From positions 1 to 40,574 of the forward strand of contig CAHJWK010000030.1 in the NCBI GenBank assembly GCA_903642275.1: a stretch of 40,574 nucleotides of DNA, given 5' to 3'. Shown here piece by piece: positions 25,433-33,944 of this stretch. This DNA is from Chitinophagaceae bacterium. Its GTDB lineage: Bacteria > Bacteroidota > Bacteroidia > Chitinophagales > Chitinophagaceae. Numbering within the stretch: the first letter of the stretch is position 1; each line of letters begins with the position of its first letter. The position numbers and the translations under genes were made by a program. The notes beneath the pieces were generated by a model. The model searched no databases. It saw only the letters and a program-made list of their open reading frames with translations, and was not told where the DNA came from.

Positions 25433-26947
25433 TTATTGTTTAGAAAATATATACGGATCATACTCTAAAAAATCATTCACTTTAATAGTAACGGCAGTTA
25501 CTTTATTTTCATCAGTTGTGAACTTTAATGGAAATATTCCGAATGCCGGGTTATTATAAGTTATCATCCACTCAGCACTATCCATATAATCTAAGGTTGC
25601 GGTTAAATCGTTATGATTGCCAAATTTTATAAGCAGCTTGCTGCCCATTGCGGTGATGATAATATTTCCAAATAAAGCATTGTTATAGGTTCCTACATAA
25701 GAACTGATTGGCAAAGGCAGGTTATTACCTTTTACACGCGCTTTCAATGCATCAATACCATCAAGAGTTTGTTTTCTTTCGGCTGTGAAACCTGGCAGCG
25801 ACAACTGACTATAATTGTGATAAGACAATCCAAGATAAGCATCGAGAACCTGATAACGCAGCAATTCAAAAAAATCCTGGTTATCATTATTGGTAAAGAT
25901 GGCAATGCCTAAATTTTCATCAGGCACAAAACAAACATTGGTAACAAAACCATCAGCGCCGCCGGTATGCTCATACGTAAGATGGCCGCCATAATCACTT
26001 ATAAAAACGCCAAGTCCATAACCATAAATATTTATTGGCAGCATACCATTTTTTTTACTGCGGATAATGGTATTCATTTCTCTTGTACGTTGTATGGCTT
26101 GCGATGGAATTATTTGTTTGCCATTTGCATTACCATTATTAAGCTGCAGCATCAGCCACTTTGAAATATCGCCTACACAACTCACAACAGCTCCGGCAGG
26201 CGCAAGATTATCAACATTATCGTAAGGCAAAACCTTAAGGTCTTTTGTAAAAGAATTAGAGTATGGTGCGGCAGCATCAGGCATTTGCTCCATGTTATTA
26301 CCAAGTGCATGTGTGTGCGTCATGCCAAGCGGTTCAATGATGCTGTCATATACATACACTTCCCATGGTTTGCCGGTTACCTGTTGAATAACCTGGCCTG
26401 CTGTTAAAAAGCAACTGTTGCAATAACCCCATTGCTGACGAAAGTTGCCCGTGGGTTTCAGCAAACGCATTTTATACATGATTGAATCACGGGAAAGATT
26501 AGAGTTCCAGAAAGTAAAATCTCCCTGGAAAGTTTTTGTACCGAGATGATGTGCCAGCATATCTTTTACGGTAACAAGGTTGGTTGTGTTTGAATCGTAA
26601 TCTGCGTACCAGGGAAAATATTTAGTTATTTTATCATCAAGCGAAAGTTTTTTATCATACTCAAGCTGCGCTAAAGATGTTGCTGTAAATAACTTGCTGT
26701 TGCTGGCAATCATAAATAATGTGTTGGTATCAACAGGCTCATTGGTTTTTACATTGCGAACTCCATAGCCTTTCATCATAACAACCTGCCCGTCTTTTAC
26801 AATCACAATAGCAAGACCGGGAATATTCCAATCTTTCAAACCTTGTTTTATGTAATTGTCGATACTGTCTTTTACAAAAGAAGGTTGAGCAACCAGGCAA
26901 AAATTAAATAAAAATAATAATGAAGCAGAAAGCAGTAACCGTTTCAT
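25433..26947 (-). CDS. Serine hydrolase, beta-lactamase (class C/PBP4*) family
   Basis: The 504-residue secreted enzyme has a signal peptide (1-20), SxxK nucleophile S82-N-S-K85 (FMIASNSKLFT), YxN as Y-C-N in QWGYCNSCF, and the HTG triad motif in YEHTGGADGF. A C-terminal beta domain (about 400-504, YVGTYNNALFGNIIITAMG) is the usual DUF3471-type lipocalin-like tail. Family members hydrolyse peptides or esters in the periplasm, and some act as D-Ala peptidases or esterases; the substrate here is not evident. It is convergent with the Dma-like gene (13 bp). Confidence 0.87.
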   Translation of the reverse strand: MKRLLLSASLLFLFNFCLVAQPSFVKDSIDNYIKQGLKDWNIPGLAIVIVKDGQVVMMKGYGVRNVKTNEPVDTNTLFMIASNSKLFTATSLAQLEYDKKLSLDDKITKYFPWYADYDSNTTNLVTVKDMLAHHLGTKTFQGDFTFWNSNLSRDSIMYKMRLLKPTGNFRQQWGYCNSCFLTAGQVIQQVTGKPWEVYVYDSIIEPLGMTHTHALGNNMEQMPDAAAPYSNSFTKDLKVLPYDNVDNLAPAGAVVSCVGDISKWLMLQLNNGNANGKQIIPSQAIQRTREMNTIIRSKKNGMLPINIYGYGLGVFISDYGGHLTYEHTGGADGFVTNVCFVPDENLGIAIFTNNDNQDFFELLRYQVLDAYLGLSYHNYSQLSLPGFTAERKQTLDGIDALKARVKGNNLPLPISSYVGTYNNALFGNIIITAMGSKLLIKFGNHNDLTATLDYMDSAEWMITYNNPAFGIFPLKFTTDENKVTAVTIKVNDFLEYDPYIFSKQ

Positions 26948-27128
26948 ACCGTAGAATTAAGCGGGAAAGATAAGGAAATGGATGATTTCCGCTTTTCTTT
27001 AATACGAATCGGAATAGTTGCCTGTAATCAGAACAACTGGGTGAGTTCACTAACTTCCTCAAATCACATAAAAAACTAAAATGTTGAACAAGTTTTATAA
27101 AAAATTGAATTGTTATTTTAGAAAAGTA

Positions 27129-27351
27129 ATGCTTTTGGGTGAAGTGTATATGCTTTTGAAGGAAATGCATAAGCTTTTAAAGGAAATGCTTATGCTTTTT
27201 ATCGAAATGCATAAACTTTTGAAAGAAATGCTCAAGCTTTTTATCGAAATGTATATGCTTTTAAAAGAAATGCTTAAGCTTTTTACTGAAATGTTTAAGC
27301 TTTCGAAAGAAATGCTTAAGCTTTTAACTGAAATGTATATGCTTTTTAAAC
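27129..27351 (-). repeat. 21-bp tandem repeat array, locus 2 (ten units plus a partial one)
   Basis: Units start at 27129 and recur every 21 bp (27150, 27171, 27192 and so on to 27318), with a last partial unit at 27339. Plus-strand units begin AwGCTTTT and end GAAATGCwT. Units with AAAG and units with ATCG or ACTG alternate from 27192 on, which gives a 42-bp higher-order period. Read on the minus strand the array begins at the stop codon of the mutase gene (27354). The same family, more decayed, is at 1444-1600, also just downstream of a gene and in gene orientation. Both strands have open frames over it (a heptad pattern), a direct result of the 21-bp period, so these are not called as genes. 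Confidence 0.88.
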
Positions 27352-27353
27352 AA

Positions 27354-28922
27354 TTAATGATATTCGCCAAAAACCTTTCTCAATTCATCAGCAATTTCTC
27401 CAAGCGTACAAAAGTTTTCAACCGCATCAATTACAGCAGGCATAATATTTTCGTTTGATGATGCTGTATCTTGCAATTTCTTTAAGCAATTTTCAATCTT
27501 AATATTGTCTCTCGATACCTTAAACTCTTTTAATTTTTCAATCTGCAGCTTGCGTATATTATCATCAATTTTTAATAGAGATATTTTTTTAGTTTCGGTT
27601 GACTGAAATTTATTTACGCCAACAATTATTTTTTCATTTGTTTCAACTTTGCGCTGATAATCATAAGCACTTTTTGCTATTTGATTCTGAATAAAGCCTT
27701 GCTCAATTGCCGAAACACTGCCGCCCATCTTATCAATTTCTGCAATCAATTTCCATGCTTCATCTTCTATTTGCCTGGTGAGTGTTTCAACAAAATAACT
27801 TCCGCCTAAGGGGTCAGTTGTATCTGAAATACCGCTTTCAAATGCCACAACCTGTTGCGTACGTAATGCAATCTGCGCAGCTTCTTCGGTAGGCAAACTC
27901 AAAGCTTCATCATAACTATTTGTATGCAGGCTTTGTGTGCCACCTAACACAGCAGCCAATGTTTGAATAGTAACTCTTGAAATATTATTTAAAGGTTGTT
28001 GCGCCGTTAGTGTGCTGCCGCCTGTTTGTGCATGAAAGCGCAGCATCATAGCCTTTTCATCAGTGGCGCCTGCAGCCTTCATAATGATTGCCCACATTTT
28101 TCTGGCTGCACGAAACTTGGCTATTTCTTCAAACAAATTATTATGTGCATTAAAGAAAAATGACAAGCGCTTACCAAATACATTTATATCAAGGCCTTTA
28201 TCAAGTGCGGCTTGCACATATGCTTTTCCATTGCTTAAAGTAAAGGCAATTTCCTGTACAGCCGTACTGCCCGCTTCACGGATGTGATAACCTGATATTG
28301 AAATAGTATTCCACTTTGGCAATGATGTGCTGCACCATTCAAAAATATCAGTAATAATGCGCATCGAAGGTTGAGGCGGATAAATATAAGTTCCTCTTGC
28401 AGCATATTCTTTTAAAATATCATTTTGTATTGTGCCGGATATTTTTTTCAAATCGGCATCTTGCTGTTTGGCGACGGCTACATATAAAGCCAGTAATATA
28501 AAAGCAGTTGCATTAATCGTCATTGATGTAGTTATATCCTGCAGCTTGATGCCGTTAAACAAAATCTGCATGTCTTCTATACTGTCAATAGCAACGCCAG
28601 CTTTACCAACTTCACCGTCCGCTAAAACATGATCGCTGTCATAACCAATTTGTGTGGGTAAGTCGAACGCGATACTTAAACCATGCACACCTTGTGATAA
28701 TAAATAATGATAACGCTTATTACTTTCTTCTGCGGTTGAAAAGCCTGCGTACTGGCGCATCGTCCAAAGCTTGCCACGATACATATCCGGCTGTATGCCG
28801 CGTGTATAAGGAAATTTTCCAGGCTCTTCAGTTAACGGTGAGCCGTTAACCGTTGACTGATAAACTTTTTTTATTTCAATATCGCTATCAGTAAAACGTC
28901 TTGTATCATCTGGCATAAACAA
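27354..28922 (-). CDS. Acyl-CoA (methylmalonyl-CoA) mutase, catalytic large subunit without B12 domain
   Basis: The 522-residue protein has the TIM-barrel part of the methylmalonyl-CoA mutase family: [94 protein letters not shown], and [32 protein letters not shown]. It ends after the barrel and its linker domain; the cobalamin-binding DxHxxG domain is absent. Such stand-alone large subunits pair with a separate small B12-binding protein, not seen in this window. Substrates include methylmalonyl-, isobutyryl- and other acyl-CoA forms. The active-site YxxG pattern RQYAGF (with Tyr) and TxGGS are as in methylmalonyl-CoA mutase, but specificity needs assays. No kinase-like chaperone is adjacent. 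Confidence 0.9.
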   Translation of the reverse strand: MFMPDDTRRFTDSDIEIKKVYQSTVNGSPLTEEPGKFPYTRGIQPDMYRGKLWTMRQYAGFSTAEESNKRYHYLLSQGVHGLSIAFDLPTQIGYDSDHVLADGEVGKAGVAIDSIEDMQILFNGIKLQDITTSMTINATAFILLALYVAVAKQQDADLKKISGTIQNDILKEYAARGTYIYPPQPSMRIITDIFEWCSTSLPKWNTISISGYHIREAGSTAVQEIAFTLSNGKAYVQAALDKGLDINVFGKRLSFFFNAHNNLFEEIAKFRAARKMWAIIMKAAGATDEKAMMLRFHAQTGGSTLTAQQPLNNISRVTIQTLAAVLGGTQSLHTNSYDEALSLPTEEAAQIALRTQQVVAFESGISDTTDPLGGSYFVETLTRQIEDEAWKLIAEIDKMGGSVSAIEQGFIQNQIAKSAYDYQRKVETNEKIIVGVNKFQSTETKKISLLKIDDNIRKLQIEKLKEFKVSRDNIKIENCLKKLQDTASSNENIMPAVIDAVENFCTLGEIADELRKVFGEYH

Positions 28923-29009
28923 TTGTATTGCATTAAACTCAGGTGCTAAAATAATTAAGCTGTATAACGGAAATTAAATAAAAATTCTGCACCAAAGGTT
29001 TGCGAAAAC

Positions 29010-29561
29010 TTACTGCATCAGCTTTTTTGCTTCGTAACTTAAAGCTTCACTTACTACTTCGTGCAGTGTGCCTTTTTTATCATTCATTAAAAATTCCAGT
29101 AACAACTTATTTAAATCCAAGCCTGTGGCATTAGGTGGTAATACGTTGGCAAGCTGGTTAATGATAAGAAGATTTTGTTCTTTTAAATTCTTTACAGCAT
29201 TCCATGCATCCGGTGTAGTATATATCTGCTGGGTTATATTGTAATCAAATTCAGAACGTATGTTTTGTGTAAGCAATAATTGCATTTCTCTTGCAGTGGC
29301 ATGTGGCTGGTTAACCCTGCTTATTAAATTAGGTAACGCAATTCTGTCAACCAAAATAATTAATCTTTCATAAGCCTGCAATTGCATAGACGAACTTGGT
29401 GCATCTTTTACCGTACTACTAGTATCGCCAACTAATTTCATACGGGTTAAAATAATATACATAATGCTTGCTGTAACTAATACTGTAACTGCTATGATGA
29501 ATATTACTGAACTTGTATCCAATGTTTTTGTTTTGTGCAAAATAAGCAATCCCTTTAACAT
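29010..29561 (-). CDS. Small single-TM protein, conserved in Bacteroidota
   Basis: The 183-residue product has one membrane helix at about 18-40 (VIFIIAVTVLVTASIMYIILTR). An amphipathic helical body follows with LQAYERLIILVDRIALPNLISRV, then ATAREMQLLLTQNIRSEFDYNITQQIY. These residues are typical of a widespread Bacteroidota protein that I believe is the DUF7935 family. The function of that family is not known. Start ATG at 29561; the next gene upstream is separated by a strong terminator at 29577-29613, so this gene has its own promoter or reads through. Confidence 0.65.
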   Translation of the reverse strand: MLKGLLILHKTKTLDTSSVIFIIAVTVLVTASIMYIILTRMKLVGDTSSTVKDAPSSSMQLQAYERLIILVDRIALPNLISRVNQPHATAREMQLLLTQNIRSEFDYNITQQIYTTPDAWNAVKNLKEQNLLIINQLANVLPPNATGLDLNKLLLEFLMNDKKGTLHEVVSEALSYEAKKLMQ

Positions 29562-29576
29562 GTTTCGGTAATCAGC

Positions 29577-29613
29577 CTAACAAAAAGCCTCGCAAAGCGA
29601 GGCTTTTTGTTAG
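29577..29613 (-). terminator. Perfect 17-bp bidirectional-type terminator over a stop codon
   Basis: CTAACAAAAAGCCTCGC (29577-29593) and GCGAGGCTTTTTGTTAG (29597-29613) pair perfectly around AAA. The T-run lies inside the stem, and on either strand the downstream arm ends in T5, so it can work in both directions. The TAA stop of the minus-strand lipoprotein gene (29610-29612) lies inside the stem. Confidence 0.9.
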
Positions 29614-31016
29614 AAACTATGTTTACCCGATCTTCCGCCACCACCGCTAAAGTGAGGTTGGCTAAATGATTGTTGCCTTGGCTGACTGAAACTCTGGCTC
29701 CTGTTATTGAATGAATTATTAAACTGCCTGTTTTCAGGTGGACGATTATTTTGTTGTTGTTTGGATTGTTGCTGACGTTGCTGTTCAAACTGCTGTTGAC
29801 GTTGTTGCATTTGCTGCATTTGCTGTTGACGTTGTTGATTTTGTTGTTGCTGCATCTGTTGGTACTGCTGCTGCTTTTGCTGTTGCAGCAATTGTTGATT
29901 TTGCTGTTGTTGATTAAACTGGTTATTATTTAACCTGTAACGCTGATCAGGAACTGGCTGAGGATTTTGATTAGCCTGTGGTGTATTCTGATGATTATTA
30001 AAAATCTGGTTACGGCCATCAGTAACATAAGGCTTACTATTATTTCTGTTTATTTGATCCTGACCTTGATTGTTTACATCACTGTTTCTTTGCCGCATCA
30101 ACTGCGTGTTAGAACTACCATTTGTATTTTTGTTTGCGTTTTGAAACCTTGATGTTACACCTGGCCTGTACATCTGAATTCTGTTTTGAGAAACTACAGT
30201 TCTGCCTGGTGTTGTAGCATTTTGTATCTGAACAGCGTTAATTCTTCTGCCGGTATTTCTTTCAACATCAGACCTGTTTGGGCCTGCAACAAATGTGTGA
30301 TTATTAAAAACTGTTGTATTATTTATAACCGTTGTATTATTAATAATGGTAACATTTCTCGAAGGTGAAGCATAATAATGATTGATATTATTATAACCCA
30401 TATACCTGCAAGGAGCAAATACCCACCTGTTATAAGGAACACCTCCGCCAAAGCCAATGCCTACACCTAAGCCAGGACCCAAAGGCGACCATCCATAAAA
30501 ACCACCCCCAGTTCTCCAAGACACCCAGGCTGGTCCCCATTCATAACCTGGAATCCACATCCAGCCATAGAAAGAATCGTAAGACCAACGGCCATAGTGA
30601 AAAGGTGCCCAACCCCATGCATAATCAGATGCCCACGTCCATCCATAAGAAGAATATAACCAATGACCACCGGTTGAGTATGGTACAAAACCTGGCTGGC
30701 CTGCAATCCAGCAACGTCCATATTCAGGAGATTCAATCCATCTTCCATAAGGGTTTAATGCATCATTAAATGTATAGATATTTACGTCAGAAGGATTTTC
30801 ATCGTAATTACTTGGATCATCATATTCCTGATTATTATAGTTGCCCTGGTTCTGATTATAACTATTATCATTGTTCTGATTAGGATTATAATTCTGATTA
30901 TTGTTGTCATTGTAATAACCATCATTTTGCGCTGATGCATAACGCGGAGCACTGCAAGAAGCTGCAATCAGCAGAATCAGCAAAGGGTAAACAATATTTT
31001 TAAAATTATTTTTCAT
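29610..31016 (-). CDS. DUF6600-type lipoprotein with Q/N-rich tail
   Basis: The 468-residue protein has a lipoprotein signal peptide with lipobox IAASC (Cys 21). An Asn/Tyr/Gln-rich spacer follows (30-75, several NQN and YN runs). The DUF6600 domain spans about 80-215 (LNPYGRWIESPEYGRCWI; WLYSSYGWTWASDYAWGWAPFHYGRWSYDSFYGWMWIPGYEWGPAWVSWR; GFYGWSPLGPG), repeating WxWxxY aromatic strands. The C-terminus (about 290-450) is strongly Gln-rich, with blocks of Q separated by L, M and R. The mature protein is probably anchored to a membrane and exposed in the periplasm or on the surface. Tryptophan content is unusually high. The role is unknown. It is divergent from yajQ, with 139 bp between them. 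Confidence 0.8.
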   Translation of the reverse strand: MKNNFKNIVYPLLILLIAASCSAPRYASAQNDGYYNDNNNQNYNPNQNNDNSYNQNQGNYNNQEYDDPSNYDENPSDVNIYTFNDALNPYGRWIESPEYGRCWIAGQPGFVPYSTGGHWLYSSYGWTWASDYAWGWAPFHYGRWSYDSFYGWMWIPGYEWGPAWVSWRTGGGFYGWSPLGPGLGVGIGFGGGVPYNRWVFAPCRYMGYNNINHYYASPSRNVTIINNTTVINNTTVFNNHTFVAGPNRSDVERNTGRRINAVQIQNATTPGRTVVSQNRIQMYRPGVTSRFQNANKNTNGSSNTQLMRQRNSDVNNQGQDQINRNNSKPYVTDGRNQIFNNHQNTPQANQNPQPVPDQRYRLNNNQFNQQQQNQQLLQQQKQQQYQQMQQQQNQQRQQQMQQMQQRQQQFEQQRQQQSKQQQNNRPPENRQFNNSFNNRSQSFSQPRQQSFSQPHFSGGGGRSGKHSF

Positions 31017-31116
31017 ATTTGTTGTTAGTTAATTGTTATTCAAATGTCGCAATACTTATTCCAATTTTTTTTTACTGTTTTTATGACATACAGATGTTAG
31101 TTAAGTTTAATAACGA

Positions 31117-31124
31117 TAATTTTG
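31117..31124 (+). promoter_or_regulatory. Candidate promoter -7 element for yajQ
   Basis: TAATTTTG fits TAnnTTTG; it lies 31 bp before the ATG at 31156. The region 19-21 bp upstream has no clean TTTG. Confidence 0.4.
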
Positions 31125-31155
31125 AACACATGTTACAAAAAATAATTAACATTTT

Positions 31156-31647
31156 ATGCCATCATTTGATATAGTAAGCAAAGTTGACCTGCAAACATTA
31201 GATAATGCAGTAAACGTGGCAAAAAAAGAAATAACCAACCGTTTTGATTTTCGGGATTCGCATGTGCAAATTGACCTAAACAAGAAGGATTATATTTTGA
31301 ATTTAGAAGTTGACAGCGACATGAAAATGAAACAATTGATTGACGTCTTAATTAGCCGTTCAGTTAAGCAAGGCATTGACGCCAATGCGTTTGACTTTTC
31401 AAAAGATGCTTACCCAAGCGGTAAGGTTTTAAAAAAAGAAGTTACTGTAACAAACGGCTTAAAACAGGATGATGCGAAAAAAATTGTAAAGCTTATTAAA
31501 GATAGCAGCCTTAAAGTTCAGGTGCAGATTATGGATGATGTTGTTAGGGTAACGGCAAAAAAAATAGACGATCTTCAACAGGTGATTGCTTTATGCAAAC
31601 AGTCAAATCTTTCTATTCCGCTTCAGTTTATAAACATGAAATCTTAG
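31156..31647 (+). CDS. yajQ: YajQ family nucleotide-binding protein
   Basis: The 163-residue protein has the start MPSFDIVSKVDLQTLDNAVN, the signature FDFRDS, the LNKKDYILNLEVDSDMKMKQL region, and VKLIKDSSLKVQVQIMDDVVRVTAKKIDDLQQVI. These are the two ferredoxin-like halves of the UPF0234/YajQ family. Members bind nucleotides, and in Xanthomonas and Pseudomonas one binds cyclic di-GMP. Whether that holds here is inference. Length is normal. Confidence 0.93.
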   Translation: MPSFDIVSKVDLQTLDNAVNVAKKEITNRFDFRDSHVQIDLNKKDYILNLEVDSDMKMKQLIDVLISRSVKQGIDANAFDFSKDAYPSGKVLKKEVTVTNGLKQDDAKKIVKLIKDSSLKVQVQIMDDVVRVTAKKIDDLQQVIALCKQSNLSIPLQFINMKS

Positions 31648-31658
31648 TAGCAGATTCG

Positions 31659-31690
31659 TTTTGCTTCTAACAGTAATATCATTACCTTTG
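31659..31690 (+). promoter_or_regulatory. Strong Bacteroidota-type promoter for rpmI-rplT
   Basis: TTTTG (31659-31663), a 19-bp spacer and TACCTTTG (31683-31690) match the Bacteroidota consensus TTTG-N19-21-TAnnTTTG in both boxes. Transcription would begin about 31694-31700, leaving an ~80-nt leader before rpmI. Confidence 0.75.
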
Positions 31691-31696
31691 CGCTCC

Positions 31697-31777
31697 AAAT
31701 TTTAATTCCCACAAGGCTCAACAAGAGTTCCGAATGTTCGGAAACGCCAGCAGGGAGTAATCTTAAACAGATTATAC
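31697..31777 (+). promoter_or_regulatory. 5' leader of rpmI-rplT, possible ribosomal-protein autoregulation
   Basis: The leader contains the hairpin TTCCGAA-TG-TTCGGAA (31728-31743, functionally a 6-bp stem with an ATGT loop) and AATCT/AGATT (31759-31763/31769-31773) that ends four bases before the ATG. L20 represses its own operon through leader RNA in other bacteria. This leader has structure, but I do not recognise a named L20 leader motif. Confidence 0.4.
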
Positions 31778-31975
31778 ATGCCTAAGGTAAAAACAAACTC
31801 CAGCGCAAAAAAGCGCTTTAAAGTAACAGCTACCGGCAAGATAACTTATCAAAAAGCATTCAAGCGTCACATCCTTACAAAAAAATCAACCAAACGCAAA
31901 CGTGCGTTGCGCCAGAAAGGCGAAGTTGATTCATCAAACAGGGATTTTGTACTACGCTTATTACGTTTAAGATAA
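31778..31975 (+). CDS. rpmI: 50S ribosomal protein bL35
   Basis: The 65-residue protein is highly basic: [20 protein letters not shown], then [22 protein letters not shown]. These are the L35 signatures. It binds 23S rRNA in the large subunit. It precedes rplT by 37 bp; the two are normally cotranscribed and often follow infC. Here the upstream gene is yajQ and infC is not in the window. Confidence 0.96.
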   Translation: MPKVKTNSSAKKRFKVTATGKITYQKAFKRHILTKKSTKRKRALRQKGEVDSSNRDFVLRLLRLR

Positions 31976-32012
31976 GCCAACATCAATATTAATTAACTTA
32001 AAAAATTATTAT

Positions 32013-32357
32013 ATGCCACGTTCAGTAAATGCTGTTGCATCAAGGGCAAGAAGAAAAAGAATTCTTAAGCAAGCCAAAGGTTTTTATGGTAAGCGTAAAA
32101 ACGTTTATACAGTTGCAAAAAACATTGTAGAAAAAGGTATGACTTACAGTTATGTAGGCCGTAAACTTAAAAAGCGTGAATACCGGCAGTTATGGATTGC
32201 ACGTATTAATGCAGCTGTTAGAGCAGAAGGTTTAACGTATAGCCAGTTCATTCATAAATTAAATGAAAAGGGTATTGAGTTGAACCGTAAAATTATGGCT
32301 GATCTTGCCATGAACGAACCTGAAAGCTTTAAAGCGCTGATTGATTCAGTAAAATAA
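32013..32357 (+). CDS. rplT: 50S ribosomal protein bL20
   Basis: The 114-residue protein shows [26 protein letters not shown], then LYxxRK-type helices and [37 protein letters not shown], the L20 pattern. It is an assembly protein of the large subunit and in other bacteria a repressor of its operon. A terminator follows at 32379-32401. Confidence 0.97.
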   Translation: MPRSVNAVASRARRKRILKQAKGFYGKRKNVYTVAKNIVEKGMTYSYVGRKLKKREYRQLWIARINAAVRAEGLTYSQFIHKLNEKGIELNRKIMADLAMNEPESFKALIDSVK

Positions 32358-32378
32358 ATCTTACTTAAATAAAATTTT

Positions 32379-32401
32379 AAAACCCCGATTGGGGTTTTTT
32401 T
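32379..32401 (+). terminator. Terminator of the rpmI-rplT operon
   Basis: AAAACCCC-GATT-GGGG followed by T7 (32395-32401), about 20 bp past the rplT stop. Confidence 0.88.
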
Positions 32402-32402
32402 A

Positions 32403-32432
32403 TTTGCTGATTATTGCAAACAATTACTTTTG
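32403..32432 (+). promoter_or_regulatory. Promoter of the arginine decarboxylase gene
   Basis: TTTG (32403-32406, in TATTTGC), an 18-bp spacer and TACTTTTG (32425-32432) fit the Bacteroidota promoter consensus. The ATG at 32463 lies 30 bp further on. The first T overlaps the end of the rplT terminator T-run by only a few bases. Confidence 0.6.
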
Positions 32433-32462
32433 CACGCGTTATTATTTATGTTATAGCAAGCA

Positions 32463-33890
32463 ATGAACAATTCCTACACTTCGCTGGTTAAACAAACCTT
32501 TCATTTTCCACAAGAAGATTTTAATGTAAATGACGATGGCTACCTTCAATTTAATGGACTTGATATAAAGTCTCTTATTGATAAATATGGTACACCATTA
32601 AAGTTAAGTTACCTGCCGAAAATTGGTATGCAGATAAACAAGGCAAAGAAGATGTTTGCATCAGCCATTAAGAAACATAAGTATGAAGGCAGTTATAATT
32701 ATTGCTATTGTACAAAAAGCTCTCACTTTTCTTTCATAGTTGAAGAAGCATTAAAGTATGATATCAATCTTGAAACTTCTTATGCGTATGATGTTGAGAT
32801 CATCAATCAACTATACAAGAGAAAAAAAATTACCAAAGACATATTTATAATCTGTAATGGTTTCAAGCAAAAAAATTATACATCAAGAATAGCAAGGTTA
32901 ATTAATACAGGCTTTACAAATGTTATCCCGATATTAGATAATAAGGAAGAACTTAAGCAATATCGGCGCAGTGTAAAGCAGCCATTTAAATTAGGTATTC
33001 GTGTTGCTGCAGAAGAAGAACCAAACTTTCCTTTTTATACATCGAGATTAGGCATTCGTGCAAAAGATATTTTAGAATTTTATGTTGATGAGATTGAAGG
33101 TTATGAGGGCAGGTTTCAATTAAAGATGCTTCACATCTTTTTAAACAAAGGCATTAAAGATGATATTTATTATTGGAGTGAATTAAACAAGATTATCAAC
33201 TTGTATTGCCAGTTAAAAAAAATTTGTCCTGAGCTTGATTCAATAAATATTGGTGGCGGTTTTCCTATAAAGCATTCACTTGGCTTTGAATATGATTACC
33301 AGTTTATGATTAATGAAATTGTTAACAATATTAAAAAAGCCTGCAAAAGAACAAAGGTTCCGATGCCAAATATTTTTACAGAGTTTGGTAGTTATACAGT
33401 CGGCGAAAGCATGGCGCATATTTATAGTGTCATTGGTCAAAAAATACAGAATGACCGTGAACGCTGGTACATGATTGACTCCTCTTTTATAACTACTTTA
33501 CCGGATACATGGGGAATTGGCGAAAAGTTTTTAATGCTGCCTATTAATAAATGGGAGAACGAATATCAGCGTGTGGTACTTGGCGGCTTAACATGTGATA
33601 GCCATGATTATTATGATTCTGAAGAACATATTAATGAAGTTTTTTTACCGAAGATTTCAAATGAAAACAATGGTGATGATCCCATGAATAGTGAACCACT
33701 GTATGTTGGCTTTTTTCATACCGGCGCATACCAGGATCAGATTAGTGGATACGGCGGTATAAAACATTGTTTAATACCATCACCCAAACACGTTATAGTC
33801 AGTTATGATAAGAACGGAAAGTTAACAGACTGGTTGTATGCAAAGCAGCAAACTGCACAAAGCATGCTTAAAATTTTAGGCTATCTCTAA
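32463..33890 (+). CDS. speA: Arginine decarboxylase (PLP, fold type III)
   Basis: The 475-residue enzyme is of the Bacteroidota SpeA type, which makes agmatine for polyamine synthesis. Seen: FHFPQEDFNVNDDGYLQFNG; the likely PLP lysine K85 in NYCYCTKSSHFSF; the barrel motif SINIGGGFPIKHSLGFEYD; HIFLNKGIKDDIYYW; TEFGSYTVGES; and the C-terminal Cys motif LGGLTCDSHDYYDS with GAYQDQISGYGG. The family is also named biosynthetic arginine decarboxylase in this phylum, where it is much shorter than E. coli SpeA (658 residues). Carboxynorspermidine or diaminopimelate decarboxylase activity is less likely. Confidence 0.85.
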   Translation: MNNSYTSLVKQTFHFPQEDFNVNDDGYLQFNGLDIKSLIDKYGTPLKLSYLPKIGMQINKAKKMFASAIKKHKYEGSYNYCYCTKSSHFSFIVEEALKYDINLETSYAYDVEIINQLYKRKKITKDIFIICNGFKQKNYTSRIARLINTGFTNVIPILDNKEELKQYRRSVKQPFKLGIRVAAEEEPNFPFYTSRLGIRAKDILEFYVDEIEGYEGRFQLKMLHIFLNKGIKDDIYYWSELNKIINLYCQLKKICPELDSINIGGGFPIKHSLGFEYDYQFMINEIVNNIKKACKRTKVPMPNIFTEFGSYTVGESMAHIYSVIGQKIQNDRERWYMIDSSFITTLPDTWGIGEKFLMLPINKWENEYQRVVLGGLTCDSHDYYDSEEHINEVFLPKISNENNGDDPMNSEPLYVGFFHTGAYQDQISGYGGIKHCLIPSPKHVIVSYDKNGKLTDWLYAKQQTAQSMLKILGYL

Positions 33891-33944
33891 TGTAAGTAAA
33901 CCTTCATCATTTCGTGCAGTCAGTAGAATCTTAAAATAAAAACA

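Noticed and set aside
27129-27351. CRISPR-like array
   Set aside because: Units touch each other with no unique spacers between them, and there are no cas genes.
27081-27458. Open heptad-repeat frames on both strands over the 21-bp array (also 1434-1649)
   Set aside because: A 21-bp period keeps any stop-free frame open on both strands. Starts are TTG or arbitrary, and the matching frame at locus 1 contains a TAA. I call the array a repeat, not a gene.
29730-29940. Plus-strand Leu-rich frame opposite the Q-rich tail
   Set aside because: It is the complement of CAG/CAA codons (Leu runs), an expected shadow of poly-Gln.
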